Under the pieces are notes generated by a model. That model saw only the letters and a program-made list of their open reading frames with translations. It did no database searches and was not told the origin of the DNA. Shown piece after piece: positions 16,243 to 24,542 of a stretch of DNA of 32,683 bases. This DNA comes from Minisyncoccota bacterium (GTDB taxonomy: Bacteria > Patescibacteriota > Microgenomatia > UBA1400 > PJMF01). A program made the position numbers and the translations under genes. The first letter of the stretch is position 1; the number at the start of each line of letters is the position of its first letter. The stretch covers positions 1 to 32,683 of the forward strand of contig JABHWM010000009.1 of assembly GCA_018657765.1 (NCBI GenBank), given 5' to 3'.

Positions 16243-17967
16243 ATGTCTGATTCTGTAACTGGTCCTAAATTAGTAGAAACTAAATATGTCTTGGCACCAA
16301 GAACTGATGAAAAAACATCATTTCCAGAGGGTAGTGCAGAATATTCTGGTAAGAAACCAGTGGTGTTACTGGTTCTAGATGGTTGGGGAATAGGACCTAA
16401 AACTGCTGGGAATGCCGTGGAGATTGCTAAGACACCTACTTTAGATTCTTTGTGGGTAGATTATCCTCATACAAAACTAGGTGCTAGTGGAGAATATGTT
16501 GGTTTGCCAAAGAATGTAGATGGAAATTCTGAAACAGGACATATGAATATTGGAGCTGGAAAGATTATTAGACAAAGTTTGCCTAGAGTAACTAGTTCTA
16601 TAGAATCTGGAGAGTTTTTTGAAAATGAAGTTCTTTTGGAGGCTTTTAGAAGAGTAAAAGAAACAGGCGGAAAACTGCATCTAATGGGTCTTGTTGGTCC
16701 AGGTCTTGTTCATTCTAGTGTTGGACATTTGGAGGCTTTATTAGAGTTTTCCAAGAAACAAGAAGTAACTCAGGTAGAAGTTCATGCCTTTACTGATGGC
16801 AGAGATTCTTCTCCTACCATTGGTCTTGAATATTTACAGAAATTAGAAGATACCATGTCAGAGCTAGGTGTTGGTAGATTAGCTACTATTATGGGTAGGT
16901 TTTACTCAATGGATAGGAATAGAGATTGGTCTAGAACTCAAGTAGCTTATGATGCTTTGACTTTGGGTAAAGGTGAGCTGACGGATGATTGGAAAGTTTC
17001 TCTACAAAGATCTTATGAAAGAAACGTTACTGATGAATTTATTGAGCCTATTATTATAAAAGACTCTACTGGTGGATTACCGACTATTGAAGAAAAAGAT
17101 GTAGCAATATTCTTTAATTTTAGGGTTGATAGACCTCGTCAGTTGACTTGGGCATTTTCTTTACCAGATTTTGAATATAGAAATTTGATGGGTGGTAGTT
17201 CTGGGCAAGAACTTAGTTCTTCGGAATTAACTTCTTTACCAGTTGTGAATTTTCAAAGAGAGAAAAAATATACAGATTTATTATTTGTCATGATGACTGA
17301 TTATGATGAATCTCTTTCTATTCCCAAAGTTTTTCCTAAAGAAAATATCTTGGTTAATCTAGGTAGTGTTTTATCTGATCATGGAGTTTCACAACTAAGA
17401 CTTACAGAAACTGAAAAAGAAAAAATGGTGACTTATTATATAAATGGTAAACGAGAAGAAGCATTTCCTGGAGAACATTGGTTAATTTTTCCTTCAAAGA
17501 AGACCAAATCTTATGCAGATATTCCAGAGATGTCTGCCAGAGAAATAGCTGCAGCTTTGATTCACGAAATAGAACTGGAAAGTTTTGATGTAGCTGTGGT
17601 GAATATTTGTAATGGAGATATGGTGGGACATACAGGTGATTTACAAGCTGGAATAAAAGCTTGTGAAGTAGTTGATCAGCAAGTCAAAAAAATAGTAGAG
17701 GCTATTTTGAAGACAGATGGAATGATAATTATTACAGCAGATCATGGAAATGTAGAAGAAATGATAGATAATGAAACAGGAGAGATAGATACAGCTCACT
17801 CGATTTATCCGGTTCCTTGTATTTTTGTTGATAATGACTTGTTTAGAAAAAACCCAGCCTTACAACCAGGTATCTTGGCAGATTTAGCTCCAACTATTTT
17901 GGATGTTGTTGGTATAGAAAAACCAGAGGAAATGACTGGTAAATCTTTACTAAAAACAAATGAGTAA
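16243..17967 (+). CDS. gpmI: Phosphoglycerate mutase, cofactor-independent
   Basis: The Mn-dependent enzyme interconverting 3- and 2-phosphoglycerate, pairing functionally with the enolase in this window. Catalytic and metal sites are visible: VLDGWG with D46, the phosphoserine S96 in DGNSETGHMNIG, TDGRD, the RVDRPRQLT segment, CNGDMVGHTGD, and TADHGNVEEM. At 574 residues it is about 60 longer than usual. Roughly 38 residues precede the conserved core and the rest is small insertions (for example the Ser-rich loop around 320-335). The ATG is supported by AAGGAAAAA just upstream. The N-terminal extension is hydrophilic and not a signal peptide. Confidence 0.97.
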   Translation: MSDSVTGPKLVETKYVLAPRTDEKTSFPEGSAEYSGKKPVVLLVLDGWGIGPKTAGNAVEIAKTPTLDSLWVDYPHTKLGASGEYVGLPKNVDGNSETGHMNIGAGKIIRQSLPRVTSSIESGEFFENEVLLEAFRRVKETGGKLHLMGLVGPGLVHSSVGHLEALLEFSKKQEVTQVEVHAFTDGRDSSPTIGLEYLQKLEDTMSELGVGRLATIMGRFYSMDRNRDWSRTQVAYDALTLGKGELTDDWKVSLQRSYERNVTDEFIEPIIIKDSTGGLPTIEEKDVAIFFNFRVDRPRQLTWAFSLPDFEYRNLMGGSSGQELSSSELTSLPVVNFQREKKYTDLLFVMMTDYDESLSIPKVFPKENILVNLGSVLSDHGVSQLRLTETEKEKMVTYYINGKREEAFPGEHWLIFPSKKTKSYADIPEMSAREIAAALIHEIELESFDVAVVNICNGDMVGHTGDLQAGIKACEVVDQQVKKIVEAILKTDGMIIITADHGNVEEMIDNETGEIDTAHSIYPVPCIFVDNDLFRKNPALQPGILADLAPTILDVVGIEKPEEMTGKSLLKTNE

Positions 17968-18069
17968 AAGTTTTGCTGTATTTTTATTTCCTAAGAGGAG
18001 TAAGTTTTAGTGAATAGTAGTTGTTTTCGCTCTTTCTTCGGATATGTAAAAGGTGTAAGCTAAAAATTC

Positions 18070-19266
18070 ATGACTGATTCTTCGTCAATTCCACTAGCTG
18101 CTCGTTTACGTCCTACAAATCTAGATGAATTTGTTGGTCAGAAGCATCTTGTTGGTGAGGATAAACCTTTACGGATTACTATAGAAATGGGAGTTATTTC
18201 TAGCATGATTTTTTGGGGGCCTCCTGGTGTTGGTAAAACCACTTTGGCCAAGATTTTGGCTCGTCAGACTGGTCATAATTTTGTAGAACTTTCTGCAGTT
18301 AGTGCTGGTAAAGCAGATATTAGAAAAGTTGTTGAAGAGACCAAACAGCAACGACAACTTACAGAGTCTTACACTACTCCAATTCTGTTTTTAGATGAGA
18401 TTCATCGTTTTAATAAAGCTCAACAAGATTATCTTTTGCCATTTGTAGAAGATGGGACTTTGATCCTGATTGGGGCAACTACAGAAAACCCTAGTTTTCA
18501 AGTGATTTCCCCTTTATTATCTCGGGCTAGAGTTTATGTTCTAGAATCTTTGAAAGATGAAGAAATGGAAGAAGTGATAGAGAGAGCTCTTTCATTATTT
18601 AAGAAAGAAACTAAGAAAAAAGTTTCTTTGGCAAAAAAAGCTAGTGAGTGGTTATTGAGATTTGCTGATGGTGATGCTCGTCAATTGTTAACTATCATGG
18701 AATATACTTTTCAACTTTATAAAAATCTCAAGTTAGATTCTTTGAAAAATGCACTTCAGTCTCAACACTTGCGTTATGATCAGCATGGAGAAGAGCATCA
18801 CAATACTATTAGTGCTTTTATAAAAAGTATGAGAGGTAGTGATGCAGATGCTGCAGTATATTATTTGGCTCGGATGGTAGCAGCTGGTGAAGATCCTCTT
18901 TTTATTGCTAGAAGAATGGTTGTTTTTGCTAGTGAGGATATTGGAATGGCTCAACCAACAGCTTTAGTTGTTGCTAATGAGGTTTTTAAGTCTTGTCAGA
19001 CTATTGGTTACCCTGAATGTGCAATTAACTTATCTCACGGGGCAATTTATCTAGCAAAGGCAAAGAAAGATCGTCGGGCTTATGATGCCTTGAGAGCTGC
19101 TCAAGCAGATGTGGCAAAGTCAGGTAATTTACCTATCCCGATGGAACTACGTAACCCTGTTACTAGTTTGATGAAACAGCAAGGTTATGGCAAAGGTTAT
19201 GAAATGTATCCTGGTAAAAATAAAAGTTTGTTACCTGATAAATTAAAAAATAAAAAATATTTTTAA
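18070..19266 (+). CDS. rarA: Replication-associated recombination ATPase RarA (MgsA)
   Basis: A 398-residue AAA+ ATPase related to the clamp loader, acting at stalled replication forks. Seen are LAARLRPTNLDEFVGQ, Walker A GPPGVGKTT at 50-58, Walker B ILFLDEIHRFNKAQQD, sensor 1 IGATTENPSF, LLSRARV, and the C-terminal tetramerisation region with RMVVFASEDIGMA and a terminal YPGKNKS motif. It is full length. The 102-nt gap upstream holds no gene; an AAAGGTG lies too far (about 15 nt) to act as a good Shine-Dalgarno. Its stop is 5 nt from the stop of the convergent copper operon. Confidence 0.95.
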   Translation: MTDSSSIPLAARLRPTNLDEFVGQKHLVGEDKPLRITIEMGVISSMIFWGPPGVGKTTLAKILARQTGHNFVELSAVSAGKADIRKVVEETKQQRQLTESYTTPILFLDEIHRFNKAQQDYLLPFVEDGTLILIGATTENPSFQVISPLLSRARVYVLESLKDEEMEEVIERALSLFKKETKKKVSLAKKASEWLLRFADGDARQLLTIMEYTFQLYKNLKLDSLKNALQSQHLRYDQHGEEHHNTISAFIKSMRGSDADAAVYYLARMVAAGEDPLFIARRMVVFASEDIGMAQPTALVVANEVFKSCQTIGYPECAINLSHGAIYLAKAKKDRRAYDALRAAQADVAKSGNLPIPMELRNPVTSLMKQQGYGKGYEMYPGKNKSLLPDKLKNKKYF

Positions 19267-19271
19267 GTTTT

Positions 19272-19529
19272 TTATTTTATAGTATAACCAAGTTTTTCAA
19301 TAACTCCTTTTATTTTTTCTACAGAAACTTTCTCAGAATTAAACTCTACTTTTGTTTCTGCTTTGGCATAGTTCGTATGTACATCAGTAACTCCAGGAAG
19401 ATCTTCTATCTCTCCATCGATTGATAAGCTACAGCTGGTGCAGTGCATACCATCTATTTTTAAGGTAATTTTTTCTATATTTTCTTCTGTTTTTGAAGAT
19501 TGTTTATTTTTTTTAAAAAATTGAAACAT
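19272..19529 (-). CDS. Small HMA-domain copper chaperone (CopZ-like)
   Basis: An 85-residue protein: a short basic N-terminus (about 1-18), then a heavy-metal-associated domain with the Cu(I) site MHCTSC (C30, C33) and the conserved LGY near the end. It is likely to carry Cu(I) to the ATPase. It is the last gene of the operon, 29 nt after the TauE-cupredoxin gene. The N-terminal 18 residues (FFKKNKQSSKTEEN) are an addition compared with the roughly 68-residue CopZ and could help membrane association (inference). Confidence 0.9.
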   Translation of the reverse strand: MFQFFKKNKQSSKTEENIEKITLKIDGMHCTSCSLSIDGEIEDLPGVTDVHTNYAKAETKVEFNSEKVSVEKIKGVIEKLGYTIK

Positions 19530-19558
19530 TTTTTTCTTTCTAAATTTAATTTATTTTT

Positions 19559-20629
19559 TTATTCCACTACTTCCAAAATTCCAGAGTACATTCCCATAGA
19601 ACATGTAAAGGTATATCTACCAACTTTATCTGGAGTAAAAGTAAAGGTTTGTTTATCTGTAGATCGAAGAGATGTTCTAATACCAAATTCACGAAATACA
19701 AAGGACAGAGCACAAGAGTAAGTATTATTACTAGTCAGAGTAAACTCAACAGGAATTCCTTTTTTTACTCTAGTATAGCTAGGAGAGTATCCTTGGTTAA
19801 CTACTTGTATGTTTACCATTTGCACACCATTTTTAATAGCTGTTGTATTTATATTATTTTTTTCAAATCTATCAGCAGAGAAGAAGTGGCTAATTGGTTG
19901 AGTAATTCTTTGGATAGTTAGTGGAGAGTCTATAACTACAAGCACTCCATTTATGGTATATAAAGCCATAAAAATTAAAGCATATCCAGCTACTTTTGAA
20001 AAAACACTATTCCAAACTTCAGAAAGCTTTGCTGTAGCAATTCCAAGTATTGCAAATAGTGGCATAGTTCCTAGAACAAAAGTAAACATAGTAGCAGCAC
20101 CTATAAAAGGATTACCACTATTTATAGCCAAAACTTCCATTGCCTGAGTAACTCCACAGGGAATAAAAATAGTCATTAGTCCCAAAACAAATGGGGCAAA
20201 TAAAGAGCTATTTTTACTTTTACCTTTTATCATTTTTCTTACCCACTTTGGTGGTTGGAATGAAAGGTATCGGAAAATAGGATGAACGTTCATCAAGTTC
20301 ATTGCAGAGGCAAACATAAATAGAGCAGTCAAAGCTTGGAAAAATAATTTGGCATCAAGGCTCAAGGTAATGAATGAACCAGCCAGTCCAAGCATAAATC
20401 CAAGAATAGTATGAGAGATTAGTTTTGCAACAAGAAATAGTAAAACTGGCATCCAGTCTAAGGAATCAATTTCTTTTAATTGATGGGTTTTATTTTTTGA
20501 GTTGGGATCATTTTCTAGTTCTTGTTTTTTTTGATTGGAAATTACTCCTGTTAGTAGTCCTCCTTGGACGGCTAAGCATGATAGACCACCTGTGGTAAGG
20601 CCAGTAAAGAAGATAAATAAAAAGTCCAT
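19559..20629 (-). CDS. TauE/SafE-type membrane protein fused to a cupredoxin domain
   Basis: A 356-residue fusion. Residues 1-235 form a six-helix SafE/DsbD-like membrane module with Cys at the two conserved positions (C18 in LSCLAVQGG, C158 in FIPCGVTQAMEV). A cytoplasmic loop at 32-55 is charged. Residues 265-356 form an extracytoplasmic beta-sandwich of the cupredoxin type: NIQVVNQGYSPS, GIPVEFTL, C306, and a C-terminal C343-S-M345-G-M347 cluster. This suits copper binding with Cys/Met rather than classical His ligands. Between copA (14 nt) and the HMA gene (29 nt), it most likely moves or senses copper or reductant across the membrane. Confidence 0.85.
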   Translation of the reverse strand: MDFLFIFFTGLTTGGLSCLAVQGGLLTGVISNQKKQELENDPNSKNKTHQLKEIDSLDWMPVLLFLVAKLISHTILGFMLGLAGSFITLSLDAKLFFQALTALFMFASAMNLMNVHPIFRYLSFQPPKWVRKMIKGKSKNSSLFAPFVLGLMTIFIPCGVTQAMEVLAINSGNPFIGAATMFTFVLGTMPLFAILGIATAKLSEVWNSVFSKVAGYALIFMALYTINGVLVVIDSPLTIQRITQPISHFFSADRFEKNNINTTAIKNGVQMVNIQVVNQGYSPSYTRVKKGIPVEFTLTSNNTYSCALSFVFREFGIRTSLRSTDKQTFTFTPDKVGRYTFTCSMGMYSGILEVVE

Positions 20630-20643
20630 TATAGTTTTTCCTT

Positions 20644-22893
20644 TTAATTAATTTTGTTTTTTACAAGTGATATTTTTTTCAAACGAAGAGCATTACTAAC
20701 AACCGAGACACTAGAAAAAGCCATAGCTATACTAGCTAGTATAGGGCTGAGTTGAATACCAAAATATGGATATAAGGCACCCATTGCAACAGGGATAAGA
20801 ACAACGTTATAACCAAATGCCCAGAAAAGGTTTTGATGAATATTTTTCATAGTGGCTTGTGAGAGCTTAATTGCTTGAGGGACAAGACTAATATCACTTC
20901 TGAGTAAAGTAATACCAGCTGACTCAATAGCGACATCAGTGCCATTACCCATGGCAATTCCCACATCAGCAGAAGCCAATGCTGGGGCATCATTAATACC
21001 ATCACCAACCATGGCAACTTTTCCATAGCGACTTTGTAGCTCTTTTATTTTCTTTTCTTTTTCTTGTGGGAGAACTTCTGCTTGGAACTCTGTAATTCCA
21101 AGTTGTTTTGCAATGCTTTGAGCTGTTTGAGTATTATCTCCAGTTAGCAATATTGGAGTAATATTTTGTTTTTTAAGTTGTTGCACAACTGTTGCTGATT
21201 GAGGTCGCAAAGTATCAGCAATGCTTAATATTCCGGTTAATTCATTGTGGATGGCAACAAAAACTACTGTTTCACCTTGTTGTTTCCAGATATTTGCCTT
21301 TTCTATTAATGAAGGAGTAATTATGACTTTATGCTCTTTCATTAATTTTTCCGTACCGATCAGAACAGCTTGCTGGTTATAAATAGCAGAGACTCCTTTA
21401 CCACTAATGTCTTTAAATTTACTGATTTTTTCAGAGAAATTACTAACACTTAATGTTTTCTTGACATAGTTTGTAACAGCTTGGGCCAGTGGATGATGAG
21501 AAAGTTCTTCTATTGTTCCAATTAGAGAAAGGAATTTTTTTTCTGTAAATGATTTTTGGACTAGAAAGAAGTTAGTAACAGTGGGTTTTCCCTTAGTAAG
21601 AGTTCCTGTTTTATCAAATACAACAGCTTTTACTTTGTTGGCAATCTCTAGAGCTTGTGCATCTTTTATGAGAATTCCATTTTGAGCTCCCTTACCAATA
21701 CCAACCATTAGTGAGGTAGGAGTAGCAAGTCCTAGAGCACAAGGGCAAGCAATTATAAGAACATTAATCATACTAATCATTGCTCTGAGCATCTTGGGTT
21801 CTGGTCCAAAGATCCACCATATTCCAAAAGTTATAAGAGATAAAATAATTACTATTGGTACAAAGTAACTAGCTACAGTATCTACTGTGTTCTGGATAGC
21901 TGGACGAGATCCCTGAGCTTCTTGAACAAGGCGAATAATTTGAGATAGTAAAGTCTCGTTACCTACTTTTGTAGCTACTAGCTCAATGGAACCGGAAATA
22001 TTGAGAGTTGAACCAATAACTTCATCATCTTTTTGTTTTTGACTAGGTAAGCTTTCTCCAGTAATCATGCTTTCATCTAGAGAAGTTTCTCCTTTAACAA
22101 TAGTGCCATCTACTGGAATTTTTTCTCCTGGTTTTACCAGAAGAATATCTCCTGTTTTAACTTTATCCAAAGATATTTCTTGCCATGAATTATTTACTTT
22201 AACTCTCGCTGTTTTGACTTGTAGCTCTAGTAGTTTTTTGATGGCAGCAGACGTTCTACTTTTAGCTCTAATCTCCAAAAATTTTCCCAAAAGAATGAAA
22301 AAAATGATGGCACTGGAAGCTTCAAAGTAAGTATGCGCAGGGATATTTTGTTTTTCCAGCCAAGATCCAGCAAAAACAACAAAACTAGAATAACCAAAAG
22401 CAACAGTAGTTCCAAGAGCTACTAAAGTATCCATGTTAGTGGTTTTGTTTTTTAGTCCAGACCAGGCGCCTTTGTAAAAACGTTTTCCAGCCCAAATTTG
22501 TACAGGAAGAGATAGCAACATCATTACAACAGGTTTCATTAAGAATGATGGAGCAAATGGAAACATTGTGAGCATGAGAATACCGGTAAAAACTCCACTT
22601 ACTAGGAGTTGTTTCTTGAGATATTTTAGTTCCTGTTTTTTTCTTTGTTCTATTTCTTCTGATTGATCATCTTTTGCAATATGAGCTGTATAGCCAGCTC
22701 TGGATATGATTTTTTCAAAGTCTTTATGAGAAACTTCTTTGTTATCAAAATTTATAAAAGCCTGTTCATTGTTGTAGTTTACAGAGGCATCGGAAACACC
22801 AGGTGTTTTTTTTAGAGATTTTTGAATATTGATGGCACAGCTTACACAATGCATTCCTGAAATATGGAAGGAGAGAGAATCTTTTTTAGACAT
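20644..22893 (-). CDS. copA: Copper-transporting P1B-type ATPase
   Basis: A 749-residue Cu(I) exporter. One N-terminal HMA domain carries GMHCVSC. Membrane helices follow, with the actuator TGES, the intramembrane metal site CPCALGLATP, the phosphorylation motif DKTGTLTKG, the SHHPLAQ nucleotide-binding motif, TGDN, GDGINDAPALA and a final helix pair ending near PVAMGALYPYFG. All catalytic elements are intact. The ATG overlaps the regulator's 3' end by 8 nt, so translation is probably coupled. Together with the regulator, cupredoxin fusion and chaperone it forms a copper-resistance operon. Confidence 0.97.
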   Translation of the reverse strand: MSKKDSLSFHISGMHCVSCAINIQKSLKKTPGVSDASVNYNNEQAFINFDNKEVSHKDFEKIISRAGYTAHIAKDDQSEEIEQRKKQELKYLKKQLLVSGVFTGILMLTMFPFAPSFLMKPVVMMLLSLPVQIWAGKRFYKGAWSGLKNKTTNMDTLVALGTTVAFGYSSFVVFAGSWLEKQNIPAHTYFEASSAIIFFILLGKFLEIRAKSRTSAAIKKLLELQVKTARVKVNNSWQEISLDKVKTGDILLVKPGEKIPVDGTIVKGETSLDESMITGESLPSQKQKDDEVIGSTLNISGSIELVATKVGNETLLSQIIRLVQEAQGSRPAIQNTVDTVASYFVPIVIILSLITFGIWWIFGPEPKMLRAMISMINVLIIACPCALGLATPTSLMVGIGKGAQNGILIKDAQALEIANKVKAVVFDKTGTLTKGKPTVTNFFLVQKSFTEKKFLSLIGTIEELSHHPLAQAVTNYVKKTLSVSNFSEKISKFKDISGKGVSAIYNQQAVLIGTEKLMKEHKVIITPSLIEKANIWKQQGETVVFVAIHNELTGILSIADTLRPQSATVVQQLKKQNITPILLTGDNTQTAQSIAKQLGITEFQAEVLPQEKEKKIKELQSRYGKVAMVGDGINDAPALASADVGIAMGNGTDVAIESAGITLLRSDISLVPQAIKLSQATMKNIHQNLFWAFGYNVVLIPVAMGALYPYFGIQLSPILASIAMAFSSVSVVSNALRLKKISLVKNKIN

Positions 22894-23365
22894 ATTTTTG
22901 TGGCTCCTTTTGGAAAGTTTTCAGACAACCACTTGCGCAGAAGTAAAAATCTTTATTATTATATTGAGTAGAGAATCCAGCTGTTTTTGGTGAAACTCTC
23001 ATGCCACAGATTGGGTCATGAACCAGTGGAACAAGTTTTTTCATACTCATTTTCTGTAAATTTGTCAGATTTAGTTTTGGATCAGTATCGACAAGCATCT
23101 CTCTTATAAGGTCACTAGCTTTGATGATATTGGGATGAGCTAGTTTATAAAAAATCTGTTTACCCTCTTTTCTAGTAGTTACAAGTTTTGTTTCTTTTAA
23201 GATCATCAAGTGCTGGCTGATGTTGGATTGGGGAAGATCAAGCATATCGTGAATATCACTGACACATAGTTCTTGGTCTCTAAGTAAGTGAATAATCTCT
23301 AGTCGCTTAGAGTTTGCCAAAGCCTTAAATGCTTGCTCGTGGATTTCAAATAATTGTTCATACAT
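22886..23365 (-). CDS. ArsR/SmtB-type repressor fused to a YHS metal-binding domain
   Basis: A 159-residue regulator. Residues about 8-90 are an ArsR winged helix with ANSKRLEIIHLLRD, ELCVSDIHDMLDLPQSNISQHL as the recognition region, and the wing KEGKQIFYKL. The ArsR metal box ELCVCD is reduced to ELCVSD (one Cys). The C-terminal 45 residues are a YHS domain, DPICGM then FYFCASGC, with three Cys. I chose ATG 23365; an in-frame TTG lies two codons upstream. It heads the copper operon and overlaps copA. The YHS part is probably the copper sensor, derepressing the operon (inference). Confidence 0.9.
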   Translation of the reverse strand: MYEQLFEIHEQAFKALANSKRLEIIHLLRDQELCVSDIHDMLDLPQSNISQHLMILKETKLVTTRKEGKQIFYKLAHPNIIKASDLIREMLVDTDPKLNLTNLQKMSMKKLVPLVHDPICGMRVSPKTAGFSTQYNNKDFYFCASGCLKTFQKEPQKYV

Positions 23366-23405
23366 ATTCAAATAATAGAATATGTTGTTAGGAAATAAAA
23401 GTCAA
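23363..23405 (-). promoter_or_regulatory. Copper-operon promoter with overlapping ArsR-type operator
   Basis: On the minus strand, TTGACT (23400-23405), a 17-nt spacer and TATTCT (23377-23382) form a good promoter. A perfect inverted repeat, ACATATTC-(8 nt)-GAATATGT, spans 23362-23385. It covers the -10 and the start codon, the expected place for an ArsR-family operator, and its sequence resembles the TTCAAAT/ATTTGAA-type sites of that family. Confidence 0.75.
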
Positions 23406-23447
23406 TTACTGTTTTACTGAGTTTAAATAAGTATTATGTTCTTTTTC

Positions 23448-23476
23448 TTTACGAAAACACTTAATCAGCGTACAAT
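23448..23476 (+). promoter_or_regulatory. Promoter for tRNA-Arg
   Basis: TTTACG (23448-23453), a 17-nt spacer and TACAAT (23471-23476) lie 12 nt before the mature tRNA 5' end. Confidence 0.5.
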
Positions 23477-23488
23477 ACCAGAGTTCTA

Positions 23489-23560
23489 GCACCCATAGTT
23501 TAATGGATAGAACGGCGGTTTGCGGAACCGTTGATCCAGGTTCAATTCCTGGTGGGTGCA
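23489..23560 (+). tRNA. tRNA-Arg, anticodon GCG
   Basis: A complete cloverleaf: acceptor GCACCCA/TGGGTGC, D stem GTTT/GAAC, anticodon stem GCGGT/ACCGT with loop TTGCGGA (anticodon GCG at 23522-23524), T stem CCAGG/CCTGG with TTCAATT, and discriminator A. A20 in the D loop, an arginine identity element, is present. CCA is not encoded. GCG reads CGC and CGU directly and is unusual, since most bacteria use ACG with inosine. Confidence 0.93.
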
Positions 23561-23626
23561 CATTTTTTTCAAATTACTTTAATTTTTTATTATTAACTTC
23601 TTATTTATAGATGGGAATTTTTCAAT

Positions 23627-24442
23627 ATGTTAGATTTTAAAAAGGTTCATGAAGTTATTCTTGAGATTTTAAAAACTACTGATCAAAAAATAGTTGATGG
23701 TTTTAATTCTGATTTGGAAGTAAAAGATAAAGGTGGACGAGTAGAATCTAATCCAGTTACAGAAGTTGACGGTGCTGTTGAGGATTTTCTTAAAGATCAG
23801 TTGTCTGAAGCTTTTCCAGAGGTAGGTTTTGTTGGTGAAGAGCGAGATAATAATACTAAGGATGAATATAATTGGGTGGTTGATCCTATTGATGGGACGA
23901 AAAATTTTTCTTTGAAAGTTCCTGTTTTTTGTACTTCTATAGCTTTATGGAAAAATAATAAGCCTGTATATGGAATGATGAGTTTTCCAATGCAGAATCT
24001 ACGAGTTCATGTAATAGATGGTAAAGGTATTTTTGTTAATGAAAAGAAACATCTTGCTGAAAATAAAGAATCTGTACAAAAAACTCCTTTAATATTATTT
24101 AATATGGTTGGTAATCATAAACTTAAAGCAGAAATGTTTGTAAAAATTTTAGAGGACATGTTCTCTCCCAGATATTTTGGAAGTGCTGTTTATCATTTGA
24201 TGATGGTAGGACTTGGTAAAGCAGATGTTGTAGCTCTTTGGAACTTGGCTCCTTGGGATTTGGGCGTAGCAAAGTTATTGATGCAGGAAGCTGGGCTGGA
24301 GTATAGATATGTAGGTGAAGATGTTAATCTAGATTTAGAAGGAAAAGAACCTTATAGATTCAAAATAGTTGTTGGTAAACAACCATTTGTAGATAAAATT
24401 GCTAGTTTTTTTGAAGAAGCTTTAGATAAAAAAGAGAAGTAA
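23627..24442 (+). CDS. Inositol-monophosphatase-family phosphatase
   Basis: A 271-residue Mg-dependent phosphatase of the IMPase/CysQ/FBPase family. Metal-site motifs are visible: the GEE at 70-72, DPIDGT at 86-91 and APWDLGVAKLLMQEAGL near 212-228. The family includes inositol monophosphatase and 3'-phosphoadenosine-5'-phosphate phosphatase, and the sequence does not tell them apart. An N-terminal insertion (KGGRVESNPVTEVD) corresponds to the flexible loop. GGGAA lies about 10 nt before the ATG. A tRNA-Ser begins 5 nt after its stop and is probably co-transcribed. Confidence 0.9.
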   Translation: MLDFKKVHEVILEILKTTDQKIVDGFNSDLEVKDKGGRVESNPVTEVDGAVEDFLKDQLSEAFPEVGFVGEERDNNTKDEYNWVVDPIDGTKNFSLKVPVFCTSIALWKNNKPVYGMMSFPMQNLRVHVIDGKGIFVNEKKHLAENKESVQKTPLILFNMVGNHKLKAEMFVKILEDMFSPRYFGSAVYHLMMVGLGKADVVALWNLAPWDLGVAKLLMQEAGLEYRYVGEDVNLDLEGKEPYRFKIVVGKQPFVDKIASFFEEALDKKEK

Positions 24443-24447
24443 TAAGA

Positions 24448-24535
24448 GGAAGGGTCGCATAGTGGTCTATTGCACCAGTTTCGAAAACTGGCGCCTGAAA
24501 AGGCTTCGTGAGTTCAAATCTCACCCCTTCCGCCA
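24448..24535 (+). tRNA. tRNA-Ser, anticodon CGA, CCA encoded
   Basis: Acceptor GGAAGGG/CCCTTCC, short D stem GCA/TGC, anticodon stem CCAGT/ACTGG with loop TTCGAAA (CGA, reading UCG), a long variable arm with a GCC/GGC stem, T stem GTGAG/CTCAC, discriminator G and an encoded CCA (24533-24535). The long variable arm and G discriminator fit serine. It sits between two genes, and the last A of CCA is the first base of the next gene's AAGGAA ribosome-binding site. Confidence 0.95.
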
Positions 24536-24542
24536 AGGAAAT

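Noticed and set aside
24462..24542. N-terminal extension of the HExxH protein running through the tRNA-Ser
   Set aside because: The upstream 27 codons lie inside a perfect tRNA-Ser. The ATG at 24543 has its own AAGGAA site, so the open frame upstream is fortuitous.
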